64,000 nucleotides of DNA from assembly GCA_011056555.1 (NCBI GenBank), contig DSEQ01000006.1:1-64000 (forward strand). The letters run 5' to 3'. Under the pieces are notes generated by a model, which saw only the letters and a program-made list of their open reading frames with translations, was not told where the DNA came from and searched no databases. Source of the DNA: Candidatus Zixiibacteriota bacterium (lineage in GTDB: Bacteria; Zixibacteria; MSB-5A5; JAABVY01). Shown here piece after piece: positions 8,724 through 17,742 of this stretch (within the stretch, counting starts at the first letter, position 1; the number at the start of each line of letters is the position of its first letter). Both the position numbers and the translations under genes were made by a program.

Positions 8724-9696
8724 ATCTTGATTTCTGTTCGGCCGGCAGTTCGATCCGTTCCGCCAACTTCTCCAGCATATCTTTGGTCATAGACTCCAGA
8801 TCATAGGTCGGGTTCCAGCCCCACTCCTCCCGTGCACATGAGTCATCGAGTGAATTGGGCCAGGAATCGGCAATCGCCTGCCTTACATGATCGACCTTGT
8901 ATTCAATCTCAAAATCCGGGATATGTTTCTTTATTTCCGCCGCAATCTGCGCTGGAGTGAAATTCATCGCGGTCACATTGAAGGCGTTGCGATGGACCAG
9001 CCTGTTGGGATCGGCCTCCATCAGATCTATCATAGCCCTGATGGCATCCGGCATATACATCATATCCAGATAAGTGTTCTCTTCCAGATAGCAGGTGTAT
9101 TTTTTATATTTCAGCGCCTCAATATAGATTTCGACCGCATAGTCGGTGGTTCCTCCACCCGGTTCGGTCTCATATGAAATCAGGCCAGGGAAGCGCACGC
9201 CGCGCGTATCCAATCCAAAACGTTTATGGTAATAATCGCACAGAAGCTCCCCCGTCACCTTGGTGACTCCGTACATCGTATCGGGCCTCTGGATTGTATC
9301 CTGAGGGGTCTTATCCTTAGGGGTGTCCTGGCCGAAGGCACCGATCGAACTGGGCACAAACAGGGCACAGTGATACTGGCGCGCCGCCTCCAGGATGTTA
9401 TAAAGCCCGTTAACATTGACCTGCCAGGCCTGATCGGGCTTGGTCTCCCCTACCGCTGACAGTATCGCGGCCAGATGATAAATAGCATCTACATTGTAAA
9501 TCTGCATTACTCTGGTAATATGGTGCGGATTGAGACAATCCATAAACTCAAACGGCCCGGCATCCCGCAATTTCACATCGCTGGGCAGGCGGATATCGGT
9601 CGCAATAACATTCTCATCCCCGTAGCGCTCCCTGAGACTCACAACCAGTTCAGAACCAATCTGACCCAGGGCGCCGGTCACCAGAATTCTTTTCAT
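8722..9696 (-). CDS. tdh: Short-chain-type L-threonine 3-dehydrogenase
   Basis: A 324-residue NAD-dependent SDR (epimerase-like) protein. GALGQIGSEL is the nucleotide-binding glycine motif, SSIGAFG supplies the catalytic Ser, and YGVTKVTGE holds the Tyr-x3-Lys pair. TYLDMMYMPDAIRAMIDLME and SWPNSLDDSCAREEWGWNP are hallmarks of the GalE-like threonine dehydrogenases rather than of sugar epimerases. The enzyme oxidises L-threonine to 2-amino-3-ketobutyrate, normally split by Kbl to glycine and acetyl-CoA; kbl is not in this window. GAGGTGATC before the ATG is a good ribosome binding site. The gene fits the amino-acid catabolism theme set by the many proteases. Confidence 0.9.
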   Translation of the reverse strand: MKRILVTGALGQIGSELVVSLRERYGDENVIATDIRLPSDVKLRDAGPFEFMDCLNPHHITRVMQIYNVDAIYHLAAILSAVGETKPDQAWQVNVNGLYNILEAARQYHCALFVPSSIGAFGQDTPKDKTPQDTIQRPDTMYGVTKVTGELLCDYYHKRFGLDTRGVRFPGLISYETEPGGGTTDYAVEIYIEALKYKKYTCYLEENTYLDMMYMPDAIRAMIDLMEADPNRLVHRNAFNVTAMNFTPAQIAAEIKKHIPDFEIEYKVDHVRQAIADSWPNSLDDSCAREEWGWNPTYDLESMTKDMLEKLAERIELPAEQKSR

Positions 9697-9967
9697 ACTG
9701 GGATCACCTCTAACTTTCGTTTACAAGCCTGTTTCTGCTAAAATAACTATTTTTAAATCGAATTTCAAATCCTGCCATTTGCCTCATTCTAAGCATCTAA
9801 GATAGCATTTTAAGTAGCTTACGGAAACCTTTTTCGTCAAATATTATTTCATAATAACTGACTCGAAATTATCGAACCGGTCAAATAGTGTGAGATTTTG
9901 ACTTGAATTTCTGGTCATATTTTCCTTTATTCACTGCAATAAATTATTGGGCAGAAAGGATATTGAA

Positions 9968-11779
9968 ATGACCCCAGCTGACTCCAAGGCGATTCCGCAG
10001 AGATCGGATATCGAGGATAAATACAAATGGAACCTGACGGAATTATATGAAAACGATGCTAAATGGGAAGAAGACTACAAAAGAGCACAGGAGATGCTCG
10101 GGAAGGCCAAAGGTTTTGCCGGCAGATTGGCCGATTCCCCGGAAATTCTCTTTGACTGCTTGAAGCTTCGAAGCGATGTCTCCCTGATTTGCGACAATTT
10201 GCATTTTTACGCCAAACGAAACGCCGACCTCGACCACAGGGTCTCCAAATACCAGTCCATGACCGACCGGGCGGCGATGCTTATTTCCCAGGCTGGCGCT
10301 GCTTTCTCATTCGTCGAGCCGGAGCTCTTACAGATTGATGACAAGCGCTTGAAAGAGATGGCGCAGGAGTTCCCGAAAAAAGACCTTTATGACTTTTATA
10401 TAAAAGAATTGATCAGGTCACGGGCGCATATCCGTTCGGCCGAGATCGAGGAACTTCTGGCGCAGTCCATTCTGGTGGCGCGCGGTCCGTCCAATGTCTT
10501 TACCATGCTCAATGACGCCGATATGAAATACCCAAGTATTAAGGATGAGGACGGCAACGAGGTGCGGATAACTAAGCAGCGCTATGCAAAATTTATGGAA
10601 TCCCCGGTGCAGAGAGTGCGCCGGGACGCCCATGTGGCCCTGTTTTCATCCTACAAAGAACATATAAATACAATCGGCGCCTCGCTTTCAGCTTCGATAA
10701 ATAACGATGTTTTCTATTCCCGTGCCCGGAGATATGAAAGCAGCCTCCATCAAGCGCTGGATGCCATCAATGTTCCGGTGGAGGTCTACCATTCACTCCT
10801 GGATACTACAGAAAAAAATCTTGAGGGATTGCATAAATGGATCGAACTCCGAAGGAAGATCCTGAAGCTCGATAAGATATATCCTTACGACCTGGTCTGT
10901 CCCCTCTTCCCGGAAGAGAATTATGAGGTCAGTTACGAGGATGCGGTAAAGGAGGTAACGCAGGCTGTCGAATCCCTGGGTGAGAATTATACTTCTAATC
11001 TCAAGCGGGCATTTGATAGCAACTGGGTTGATGTTTACGAAACTGAGGGTAAGGCCAGCGGGGCATACAGCTCTTCCAATTATTCCACCCACCCTGTGGT
11101 TCTGATGAACTATAATGATACAATCGATAACATGTTTACCCTGGCGCATGAGATGGGGCACTGCATGCACAGCTTCTACTCCAATAAGAATCAGCCTTAT
11201 CCCAAGGCGCAGTATACCATTTTTGTAGCCGAGGTGGCCTCTACCTTGAATGAGGGACTTCTCCTTCAGCATCTGCTCAAAAAAGTTACCGATGATAAAA
11301 AGAAGCTCTTCCTCCTCAACCAGCACATCGATAATACCTTCGGGACATATTTTAACCAGGTCATGTACGCCCGCTTCGAGCTGATGATTCATGAAGAAGT
11401 GGAGAGGGGCGGAGCGCTGTCTCCCGACATGCTGAATGAGATCTGGCATGAGCTTACCAGGAAATATTACGGCCCCGCTCTCAGTATGGATGATTACATC
11501 CAGTATAAATGGGCCCGAATTCCTCACTTCTACTACACTTACTATGTCTATCAATATTCCACTTCGTATGCCGCTTCGCAGGCAATATTGGATAAGTTCT
11601 TGAAAGGTGAGGAGGGAATTATTGAAAGATATCTGCAGCTTTTGTCATCCGGCGGCAGCGATTATCCAATCAGTCAGCTTGAGACCTGCGGGGTCGATAT
11701 GACCACCGCAAAGCCGTTCGAGGCGACTATCAAGCTGTTTGAAGATCAGGTTAACGAGGTCGAGAGACTGGCACTTTAG
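9968..11779 (+). CDS. pepF: Oligoendopeptidase F (M3 family)
   Basis: A zinc metallopeptidase of about 603 residues that cuts short peptides in the cytoplasm. The HEMGHCMHSF motif near residue 393 supplies the two His ligands and the catalytic Glu, and FVAEVASTLNEG downstream supplies the third ligand. The N-terminal YKWNLTELYE and the C-terminal PHFYYTYYVYQYSTSYAAS are typical PepF sequences. No signal peptide is present. The frame opens at a TTG (9947), but the ATG at 9968 has AGAAAGGA 7 bases upstream and is preferred. A thioredoxin gene follows 17 bases after the stop, suggesting an operon. Confidence 0.93.
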   Translation: MTPADSKAIPQRSDIEDKYKWNLTELYENDAKWEEDYKRAQEMLGKAKGFAGRLADSPEILFDCLKLRSDVSLICDNLHFYAKRNADLDHRVSKYQSMTDRAAMLISQAGAAFSFVEPELLQIDDKRLKEMAQEFPKKDLYDFYIKELIRSRAHIRSAEIEELLAQSILVARGPSNVFTMLNDADMKYPSIKDEDGNEVRITKQRYAKFMESPVQRVRRDAHVALFSSYKEHINTIGASLSASINNDVFYSRARRYESSLHQALDAINVPVEVYHSLLDTTEKNLEGLHKWIELRRKILKLDKIYPYDLVCPLFPEENYEVSYEDAVKEVTQAVESLGENYTSNLKRAFDSNWVDVYETEGKASGAYSSSNYSTHPVVLMNYNDTIDNMFTLAHEMGHCMHSFYSNKNQPYPKAQYTIFVAEVASTLNEGLLLQHLLKKVTDDKKKLFLLNQHIDNTFGTYFNQVMYARFELMIHEEVERGGALSPDMLNEIWHELTRKYYGPALSMDDYIQYKWARIPHFYYTYYVYQYSTSYAASQAILDKFLKGEEGIIERYLQLLSSGGSDYPISQLETCGVDMTTAKPFEATIKLFEDQVNEVERLAL

Positions 11780-11796
11780 ACTATAGGAAAGGAAAC

Positions 11797-12162
11797 ATGG
11801 GATTTCTTAATAAACTGTTCAACCGGGAGCCAAAACCGGGCAAACCGCAGGAGCTCGGGGACGCCGATTTCGATCAGAAAGTCCTGGCCTCCGATACCCC
11901 GGCGGTGGTCGATTTTTGGTCGTCCAGGTGTGCTCCCTGCCAGGTAATGAGCGGCCTTCTTAATGAGCTCGGACCTGATTATGCCGGCAAAATCAATATT
12001 TTTAAACTCAATGTCGACTATAATGCTCAAGCGGCAGCACAATATCAGGTGCGCAGTGTCCCCACGCTCGTATTATTCAAAAACCACCGCCCGGTGGAAA
12101 GAATTGTCGGCCTGGTGCAGTTAAATCCGCTCAAAGAAAAACTGGATAAACTGGTCGAATAA
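11797..12162 (+). CDS. Thioredoxin-like protein with CAPC active site
   Basis: A 121-residue cytoplasmic thioredoxin-fold protein. The active site is SRCAPCQVM, with Ala in place of the usual Gly of WCGPC and Arg before the first Cys. The cis-Pro loop VRSVPTLVLF and the strand AVVDFWS are intact. A 20-residue basic N-terminal extension precedes the fold. AGGAAAGG lies just before the ATG. It is 17 bases downstream of pepF and probably cotranscribed. It should work as a general disulfide reductase; the altered dipeptide between the cysteines would shift its redox potential. Confidence 0.88.
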   Translation: MGFLNKLFNREPKPGKPQELGDADFDQKVLASDTPAVVDFWSSRCAPCQVMSGLLNELGPDYAGKINIFKLNVDYNAQAAAQYQVRSVPTLVLFKNHRPVERIVGLVQLNPLKEKLDKLVE

Positions 12163-12271
12163 AGGATTTTAGCCGATTTAGGGCCTGTTTCGGCCAAAAA
12201 TTCATATTTGTTTCAAAAAAATACAAAAATCATATTATTTTTTGGGAGCTTTTAACCGAACTCTGGTATTA

Positions 12272-12277
12272 TATAAT
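12272..12277 (+). promoter_or_regulatory. -10 box upstream of the YHS-domain gene
   Basis: A perfect TATAAT sits 46 bases before the start codon at 12324. The -35 region (GCTTTT or CTTTTA) is poor, so an activator or an extended -10 may be involved. Confidence 0.4.
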
Positions 12278-12323
12278 GTGAAAATTATGAGCCCCGTTTC
12301 TCAGAATCATTCAAGGAGCACAT

Positions 12324-12794
12324 ATGTCAAAATTGAGCCTGATTAGCATCATCACTGCTGCAATCTTCCTTCTTGGGGGGAATCTTCTTGCTGGAGACTC
12401 AAAAGACAAAGACAGGATCCAGCTTCCCAAAGGTTTAAAATATCAGGAAACCTGTCCTGTTACCGGTGGCAAAATTAACAAGGATTACTATCTGGATATC
12501 CAGGGACACAGGATATATTTCAGTTGCGAGGCGTGCATAGATTCGATGAGAGCCGATCCGGAAAGATATTTCAAGAAAGCTGGTGAGGAAGGCGTGGTTT
12601 TTGAAAATATTCTGGAGACATGCCCCATCAGCGGTGAAGAAATAGACAAAAGCGTCTTCATATATTATCAGGGCAGACTGCTCTATCTCTGCAGTAAAGA
12701 GGCGAGGAAGCTTTTCATGGAGGATCGACCGTCATATTTCAAAGTGCTCGATGAGCATATGAAAAGCGAAGCATCAAAGAAGGCTCAAAAATAG
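12324..12794 (+). CDS. Exported tandem YHS/TRASH-like metal-binding protein
   Basis: A 156-residue protein with a signal peptide (LISIITAAIFLLGGNLLAG) and two copies of a YHS-like module. The first is CPVTGGKI with FSCEACIDSM, the second CPISGEEI with YLCSKEARKLF. Each carries the CP(V/I)(T/S)G start and the later aromatic-x-C segment that bind metal in YHS/TRASH domains. The second copy keeps only one Cys in the later segment. Proteins of this type are linked to copper or other heavy-metal handling; a periplasmic metal-binding role is inferred. AAGGAG precedes the ATG. No metal transporter lies nearby, and the gene appears to be transcribed alone. Confidence 0.78.
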   Translation: MSKLSLISIITAAIFLLGGNLLAGDSKDKDRIQLPKGLKYQETCPVTGGKINKDYYLDIQGHRIYFSCEACIDSMRADPERYFKKAGEEGVVFENILETCPISGEEIDKSVFIYYQGRLLYLCSKEARKLFMEDRPSYFKVLDEHMKSEASKKAQK

Positions 12795-13066
12795 CCGCAC
12801 CTCATCCCGGCCGGTGCATCACGATTTCCTTCGGTATTGAGTCAAAGGCGGACGAATTGTATCTTTCCGGGATGAAAAAGAGGGCTTCAGATCAGCTTCT
12901 TAAATATTCCAATATTTTTCACGCGCCAGATTAGAAGCCGCCATATCGTGAAAATAGTGCCTATCATATTATTAGTATCGTCAGCTCCAGATCTAAAATA
13001 CTTCGTTTTTTCAGAGTGCATAACAGCTAATATTTCCTGTATCTTCATAAGCGTTGAAGGCAATAT

Positions 13067-14467
13067 TCATCGCAGTGAGAAGGCCTGGACCAGATTCAGG
13101 CCGTTTTCCAGAACTCTATATCCTTCGACGGATTTGCTTGCAACTATATTTCCTTCAGAATCGACAAATTCGAATGTTATATCATATACACCCGGTTCGA
13201 GTTCCAGGTCGGAAACATAAATCCGGTTCGGCAGAAGCCGCGAGCATCGAAGATCAGCATTCTCGAGGATATCCGTGCCGACATCGATAGCAGCTTTCTT
13301 GAGCCATCCCCCGAGCCCCCCGGTGTCAGCTTTCTCCTTAGCTTTGTGAGCGAACAGTCCCTTCACAATGGCGCGTGCCAGGGTCCTGATATACATCAGC
13401 GTCTTGCGAGCCTCATAGGTCTCTCGCGAGACCTTGCCAATATCTTCGATAAGCTGAAGCTGACCGGCAACTTCGCCGTTTATCTTTACAAACACCCGGT
13501 CTATCTGCGAGGGCCTTTCTATCAGCATCGGAATCGCAAATTTAAAATAATAGTCCTCCGAAACAGGCACCGGAAGATGGCCGTACTCGGTATCAGAGGA
13601 ATCAGGGCCGTCATATAAAATCTGTACCAGATTGAGGTCCTTATCGGTCCTCAACCTGAGATTTAATGCCTCTTTCACCGGCGCTCTTCCGGATAGGGCT
13701 ACTACGCTCAGGATATAACCGTTCTCAGAATAGTACTTAACATCAGGCATCGGAAAATCGTACACATCCGGCTGGCTCTGGAAAGCGTTCACCAGGTAGT
13801 CATAGGCGATACGCGCATTGTCATAATCCCCCCGGGAAGCATACAGATGCATACCCAGATAACGTGCGAAAGCATCATTATTGAAGCGCACATCCGGAGC
13901 CTCATATTTCAAGCCGGACAAAACCGTATCCTCATCGGCGGTCTTCTGAAACTGCTGAGCCAGGTCAACATATTTCTGCTCCAGGAGCTCCAGTTTGAGA
14001 TTTGCGCGGCGCACCTCCACGAAGGCATCCTCGGCATTATCCATCGCCAGATAATTCAGCGCCTTGAAGATATTTGTATACAAAACCTCATAATCCTCGC
14101 CGGGATATTCCAGCACATTATCATTTATCACATAGGAGAGCGCCGCGCGGGAGATGCTTCTGGTGAAGAGTTCCTCTGCGGAATTTTCAGCCTGGGTCAG
14201 CTTGGCATTACTGCTGTCGAAGTTGGCGGCGTAATAATTCGCAAGACCGGCATCCAGGTAATATAGAAACCGGTCCTTATCAGCAAACTTATTATTTTCC
14301 CGGGCGTTCTCGAGCTTGACCACGGCAGAATCGTACTCTCCCTCCAAAAGGTCGGCATTAATCGGATCATAGAAGCCCTTTTGAGTGGAAAGTGAACTGC
14401 ACGAAATAAAGAGTGCAAAAATAAGGATCGCCCAGGGTATTATCTTGAGGCGATTTCTTATAGCCAA
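13067..14467 (-). CDS. COG3014-family lipoprotein with TPR-like repeats
   Basis: About 466 residues. A hydrophobic segment ends in a lipobox-like FISCSS, giving a probable lipoprotein. The N-terminal half (EGEYDSAVVKLENAREN, LDAGLANYYAANFDSS) is helical and TPR-like; the C-terminal half is beta-rich and ends in a conserved-looking segment around GVYDITFEFVDSEG. I recognise it as a COG3014-type protein of unknown function. The frame can be extended upstream to an ATG at 14542, but that would overlap the LpoB-like gene by 68 bases. A TTG at 14467, 7 bases after the lpoB stop and directly before the membrane segment, is a better start. The genes are therefore coupled, suggesting joint action in envelope assembly. 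Confidence 0.75.
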   Translation of the reverse strand: MAIRNRLKIIPWAILIFALFISCSSLSTQKGFYDPINADLLEGEYDSAVVKLENARENNKFADKDRFLYYLDAGLANYYAANFDSSNAKLTQAENSAEELFTRSISRAALSYVINDNVLEYPGEDYEVLYTNIFKALNYLAMDNAEDAFVEVRRANLKLELLEQKYVDLAQQFQKTADEDTVLSGLKYEAPDVRFNNDAFARYLGMHLYASRGDYDNARIAYDYLVNAFQSQPDVYDFPMPDVKYYSENGYILSVVALSGRAPVKEALNLRLRTDKDLNLVQILYDGPDSSDTEYGHLPVPVSEDYYFKFAIPMLIERPSQIDRVFVKINGEVAGQLQLIEDIGKVSRETYEARKTLMYIRTLARAIVKGLFAHKAKEKADTGGLGGWLKKAAIDVGTDILENADLRCSRLLPNRIYVSDLELEPGVYDITFEFVDSEGNIVASKSVEGYRVLENGLNLVQAFSLR

Positions 14468-14474
14468 TTTCGAT

Positions 14475-15071
14475 CTACCACTTGGTTTTGCCCTGGGAAA
14501 TGCCCTTCTTGATCGACTTGCTTCCGATCCAGACTTTCTCATTGGTTTCGATATTGATCAGCTCCAGGTCGGTCTGGTAGGATACGGTCATCTTGCCCTC
14601 AAGCTGGTCGGTTATCGATTTTATTGCTCCCAGGAGAATGAAGTCTGCGCCGAGTTCTTCCCGCAGCCTCTTCCTGGTCTCAGCCGAGGCCCATTCATCC
14701 TGATCCAGACGCTCGTCACGAACGTCTTCGCGCTGGAATTTGTTGGCCACAAAGCGAACCTTCCCGGAGTTCAGCAGTTCCCGTTCAAAATCGGTTGTAA
14801 ATGTTTCCACATCAATATGTTCGGAGGAATTGTTCCTGATCCGCCCGACCGTGACCACCGGACGTTCACCATTCTGCTCAACAAAATTGATAAGCCAGGG
14901 CCGGTTGAGGGCATCCGTTATCATCTCCTCTGCCACCAGGCGGGAGTCGGTGTCGTTCCATTTTCCGCTCAGGTCGGTTGTGGACTCCGGGTCAAGCCGG
15001 GTGACCTCGCGCTGGGAGCTGCACCCTGCAATTATTAAGAGGACCAAGCCAAGAATTATAATCTTTTTCAT
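14475..15071 (-). CDS. lpoB: LpoB-like penicillin-binding protein activator lipoprotein
   Basis: A 198-residue lipoprotein with the lipobox LIIAGCSS. The LpoB/COG3417 core is recognisable: RLVAEEMITDALNRPWL, PVVTVGRIRNNSSEHID, ELLNSGKVRFVA and the C-terminal LGADFILLGAIKSI followed by YQTDLELINIETNEKVW. In Proteobacteria LpoB sits in the outer membrane and stimulates PBP1b peptidoglycan synthesis. No PBP gene is present here, so that role is inferred from the family. It is the first gene of a two-gene operon with the COG3014 protein, behind a good promoter and an AAAGGGA ribosome binding site. Confidence 0.85.
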   Translation of the reverse strand: MKKIIILGLVLLIIAGCSSQREVTRLDPESTTDLSGKWNDTDSRLVAEEMITDALNRPWLINFVEQNGERPVVTVGRIRNNSSEHIDVETFTTDFERELLNSGKVRFVANKFQREDVRDERLDQDEWASAETRKRLREELGADFILLGAIKSITDQLEGKMTVSYQTDLELINIETNEKVWIGSKSIKKGISQGKTKW

Positions 15072-15147
15072 CTTAAGTCCCTTTCCCTGTGATTAAATTC
15101 CGTTTATAAACTATGCTTTTTCGGCTTATATACTTATAAGCGGCAAG

Positions 15148-15177
15148 ATTATATAAATATTTTAGGATTTCTGGCAA
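15148..15177 (-). promoter_or_regulatory. Promoter of the lpoB operon
   Basis: On the minus strand TTGCCA, 18 bases, TATAAT. The predicted start gives a leader of about 70 bases before the lpoB ATG. Confidence 0.55.
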
Positions 15178-15206
15178 GTTATTTTTGTGTGCACCGGGGT
15201 CACAGG

Positions 15207-16679
15207 CTATTTGTCCTCTATCCTGATTACTCGGCCACAGAAGGGACAGATCACCCGTTCGCCCGAAAAATATGGTGAAAGCTGGATCGTCTCTCCACAC
15301 TTGCATTTGAAGGACTGCCATTCTGAACCCTGGCGCCGATAGAGCTGCTCGCCTTCACTGGAATGCTTCTGAGTTTCCCTCTCATTTTCTTTGGAACGTT
15401 TTTGAGCCTTCTGAACGCCCTCCAGGATCACACCAGCAGCGGCCATTTGTGCCAACGGGACCTTATTACTGGCGCCGCAGCGGGGGCAATCGAATTTCTC
15501 TTTTTTGAAATCAGGCGGAATTTTCATCTTCAGTCCGCATCCCACGCAGGCCATGAAAACATATTTATTCACCGCGCGCATGATATCGCCGAGTTCGCGT
15601 TTCTCGTTTTTTGCCCCCTCTGGCTCCTCGGCTTCCAGGCTGGCCTTACGAATCGGGATTTTTTCCTTGTCAGCCAATGCCGATGGCGGAATCAAGCCTC
15701 CGCCTTTGCCGGTAACCTTGTTGAAGGCGCTCTGGTAATCCATGTAGCCGGCGCCGCTGGCAATCGATCGCAGGATTTTTATTCGCTCTGAGAGGGGGGG
15801 ATGCGTGCTGGTCAAATCCGAGAGTTTCCGGCCTTTTTTCTTCAACGGATTTACTATGTACATCGGCGCGGTGGCCTTATTGACCCGGGGCATATCCTCC
15901 GTGGAATTCGCCAGTTTCTCCAGGGCTGAGGCCAATCCTTCGGGATAGCGCGTGAAGCGCACGGCCGAGGCATCGGCCAGATATTCACGCTTGCGTGAAA
16001 GCGCGAAATACATAAGCTGTGCCGCTATGGGCGCCAGTATTGCAAATACAATTGCCACAATCATAATTATGGCCTGCGCCTGTCCGCCGCCCTTTCCGCC
16101 GCTTTTTGACCTGAAACGCCTGGATGATCCCCCGGTGAACCAGAGGCTCCTCAAAAAAACATGCGAAATCATAATTATAGCGCCCAGCATTATCCCGGCA
16201 TGGGTCATGAACTGCACATCACGGTTATGAACATGGCCGGTTTCATGCGCGACCACACCCTGAAGCTCATCGCGATTGAGTTTTGCAAGCAAGCCTGCGG
16301 TCACCGCAATAGCGCAGTTTTCCGGTTTACGTCCAATCGCAAAAGCATTCAAAGCGGGAGTGTCAATAATGTAAACTTTGGGCATAACAGGAAGTCCGGC
16401 GGCGATCTTCATCTCCTCCACAACATTGAAAAGCCGGGGATGAACATCGGGCGTCACCCGTTTTGCGCCGCTCATATTGAGGATGATCGAATCGCCGGAA
16501 AAATAGCCGATCAGGGACCATATCCCCCAGATCAAAAGCGCAATTACTACACCGCTCCATCCACCCTCAGGGCCGCCATAGGCGGCACCGACAACATACC
16601 CGAGAACAAGCAGGAAAAGGCCCATGACTATGAAAAGCATCATGGACTTGCGTTTATTTAATTGAATCAGTTCCCACAT
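15207..16679 (-). CDS. htpX: HtpX-like M48 membrane metalloprotease with C-terminal zinc ribbons
   Basis: About 490 residues. Two membrane segments near the N-terminus (residues 14-36 and 43-66) are followed by the zinc site HETGHVHNRD and, further on, a third ligand in KREYLADASAVRFT, both diagnostic of HtpX. Two more hydrophobic segments flank a glycine-rich loop. The C-terminal 130 residues are unusual: one CxxC-x(n)-CxxC ribbon (CVGCG and CPRCG) is followed, after a charged linker, by a second (CKCG and CPFCG). HtpX degrades misfolded membrane proteins. The start chosen is ATG at 16679 (MWELIQLNKR), which matches the family N-terminus; an upstream TTG at 16694 is also in frame. It follows lemA by 11 bases. 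Confidence 0.9.
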   Translation of the reverse strand: MWELIQLNKRKSMMLFIVMGLFLLVLGYVVGAAYGGPEGGWSGVVIALLIWGIWSLIGYFSGDSIILNMSGAKRVTPDVHPRLFNVVEEMKIAAGLPVMPKVYIIDTPALNAFAIGRKPENCAIAVTAGLLAKLNRDELQGVVAHETGHVHNRDVQFMTHAGIMLGAIIMISHVFLRSLWFTGGSSRRFRSKSGGKGGGQAQAIIMIVAIVFAILAPIAAQLMYFALSRKREYLADASAVRFTRYPEGLASALEKLANSTEDMPRVNKATAPMYIVNPLKKKGRKLSDLTSTHPPLSERIKILRSIASGAGYMDYQSAFNKVTGKGGGLIPPSALADKEKIPIRKASLEAEEPEGAKNEKRELGDIMRAVNKYVFMACVGCGLKMKIPPDFKKEKFDCPRCGASNKVPLAQMAAAGVILEGVQKAQKRSKENERETQKHSSEGEQLYRRQGSEWQSFKCKCGETIQLSPYFSGERVICPFCGRVIRIEDK

Positions 16680-16690
16680 AGAAAATTCAA

Positions 16691-17254
16691 TCAATAGTCA
16701 AAATCAACTTTGGGAACCTCGCGTTCGGCATCCTCTTCGATCTCGAAGAATTCGGCTTCCTTAAAATTGAACATTCCGGCGATTATATTGGACGGAAACA
16801 TCTGGATCTTATTATTGAAAAAGAGGGCCTGATCATTGTAGTTCTGACGCGAGAAGGCGATTTTATTTTCGGTAGAGGTTAATTCCTCCTGCAGGGCCAG
16901 GAAATTCTGGTTGGCCTTCAGATCAGGGTAGTTCTCGACCACGAGGAAGAATTTGCTCATGGCGCCGTTGAGTTCGCCCTCGGCCTGGGCCTTATCGCCC
17001 ACCGATTCAGCCGCCATCGCCCTGCTGCGTGCCTTGGTAATATTCTCCAACGTTTCGCGTTCATGCTTCATGTAGCCCTTGGCGGTTTCCACCAGGTTGG
17101 GTATCAGATCATGCCGCCTTTTGAGCTGCACGTCGATCTGCGACCAGGCGTTTCTGACCTGATTTCTAAGCCTGATCAGGCTATTGTATGCCCCGATGAC
17201 CCAGAGAACTACAAGAACCAGGATCACCAGAATCACGATCAATGCTATCAACAT
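16691..17254 (-). CDS. lemA: LemA family membrane protein
   Basis: A 187-residue protein with one N-terminal membrane helix ([20 protein letters not shown]) followed by the LemA signature: [27 protein letters not shown], with a long helical coiled region and [20 protein letters not shown] precedes the ATG. LemA and HtpX genes are frequent neighbours, and here they sit in one operon downstream of a zinc-finger gene. The molecular role is not established; membrane protein quality control together with HtpX is inferred from context. Confidence 0.92.
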   Translation of the reverse strand: MLIALIVILVILVLVVLWVIGAYNSLIRLRNQVRNAWSQIDVQLKRRHDLIPNLVETAKGYMKHERETLENITKARSRAMAAESVGDKAQAEGELNGAMSKFFLVVENYPDLKANQNFLALQEELTSTENKIAFSRQNYNDQALFFNNKIQMFPSNIIAGMFNFKEAEFFEIEEDAEREVPKVDFDY

Positions 17255-17276
17255 GCATTTATCCTTTCATAAGATT

Positions 17277-17660
17277 TTATTCTCCAAACATTTCCTTCAA
17301 TAATTTTACTACTTTTGAACCCTCCCCATGATCCATAAATTCTGCAAAATTCCTGAGCTCACCCCTGTCAAACCAGAGGCCGTGGCTGTTTCTGCAGCGA
17401 TCTATGAAAATCTTCTTGTCCTTTCCGATTTCGATCTCCTCCATTTTTTTTAGACATATAGGACATTTCCGATAGGTCTCAGTCTTTTTGGGGGCCGGAA
17501 TAGCCTCTTTCAGGACATGCTTTACTTTTGATTCATCGCCCAGAAGTATCCCGAGTTCTCCGGAGTCAAGCCAGATTCCGCCGCATTCAAGGCAGTAATC
17601 GACCTCCACCTCGTTAACCTCAAGGACAATCATAGGTTCATCACAAGAAGTACAGTTCAT
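17277..17660 (-). CDS. Tandem zf-TFIIB-type zinc-ribbon protein
   Basis: 127 residues containing two copies of a CxxC...C-x2-C/GxWLDxGEL module: CTSC with CLECGGIWLDSGELG, then CPIC with CRNSHGLWFDRGELRNF. The second copy keeps the fold but has Cys-x3-His in the distal pair. These zf-TFIIB-like domains are common in small bacterial proteins of unknown function. The frame extends to 17708, but the ATG at 17660 starts at the first zinc motif and sits well behind the predicted promoter. It is the first gene of a three-gene operon with lemA (22 bases downstream) and htpX, the latter also ending in zinc ribbons. Confidence 0.82.
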   Translation of the reverse strand: MNCTSCDEPMIVLEVNEVEVDYCLECGGIWLDSGELGILLGDESKVKHVLKEAIPAPKKTETYRKCPICLKKMEEIEIGKDKKIFIDRCRNSHGLWFDRGELRNFAEFMDHGEGSKVVKLLKEMFGE

Positions 17661-17699
17661 TCGATATCTCTGTATAAGTTGCGGAGATTGCCGCCATTT

Positions 17700-17729
17700 A
17701 TAATACATACTAATGAATTAACTATTCAA
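17700..17729 (-). promoter_or_regulatory. Promoter of the zinc-ribbon/lemA/htpX operon
   Basis: On the minus strand TTGAAT, 18 bases, TATTAT, with a predicted start about 30 bases before the first ATG. It lies in the short gap after the tricorn-like gene. Confidence 0.5.
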
Positions 17730-17742
17730 GTAAATCAAAAAA

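Noticed and set aside
10793-11554. 253-codon frame antisense to pepF
   Set aside because: It lies wholly inside the strongly supported M3 peptidase gene and has no domain or start signals.
12803-12874. Inverted repeat CATCCCGG/CCGGGATG after the YHS gene as a terminator
   Set aside because: The arms are 56 bases apart and only 8 bp; no T-run follows.
14385-15038. 217-codon plus-strand frame across the LpoB/COG3014 boundary
   Set aside because: Opposite-strand shadow of two recognised lipoprotein genes; no family resemblance.
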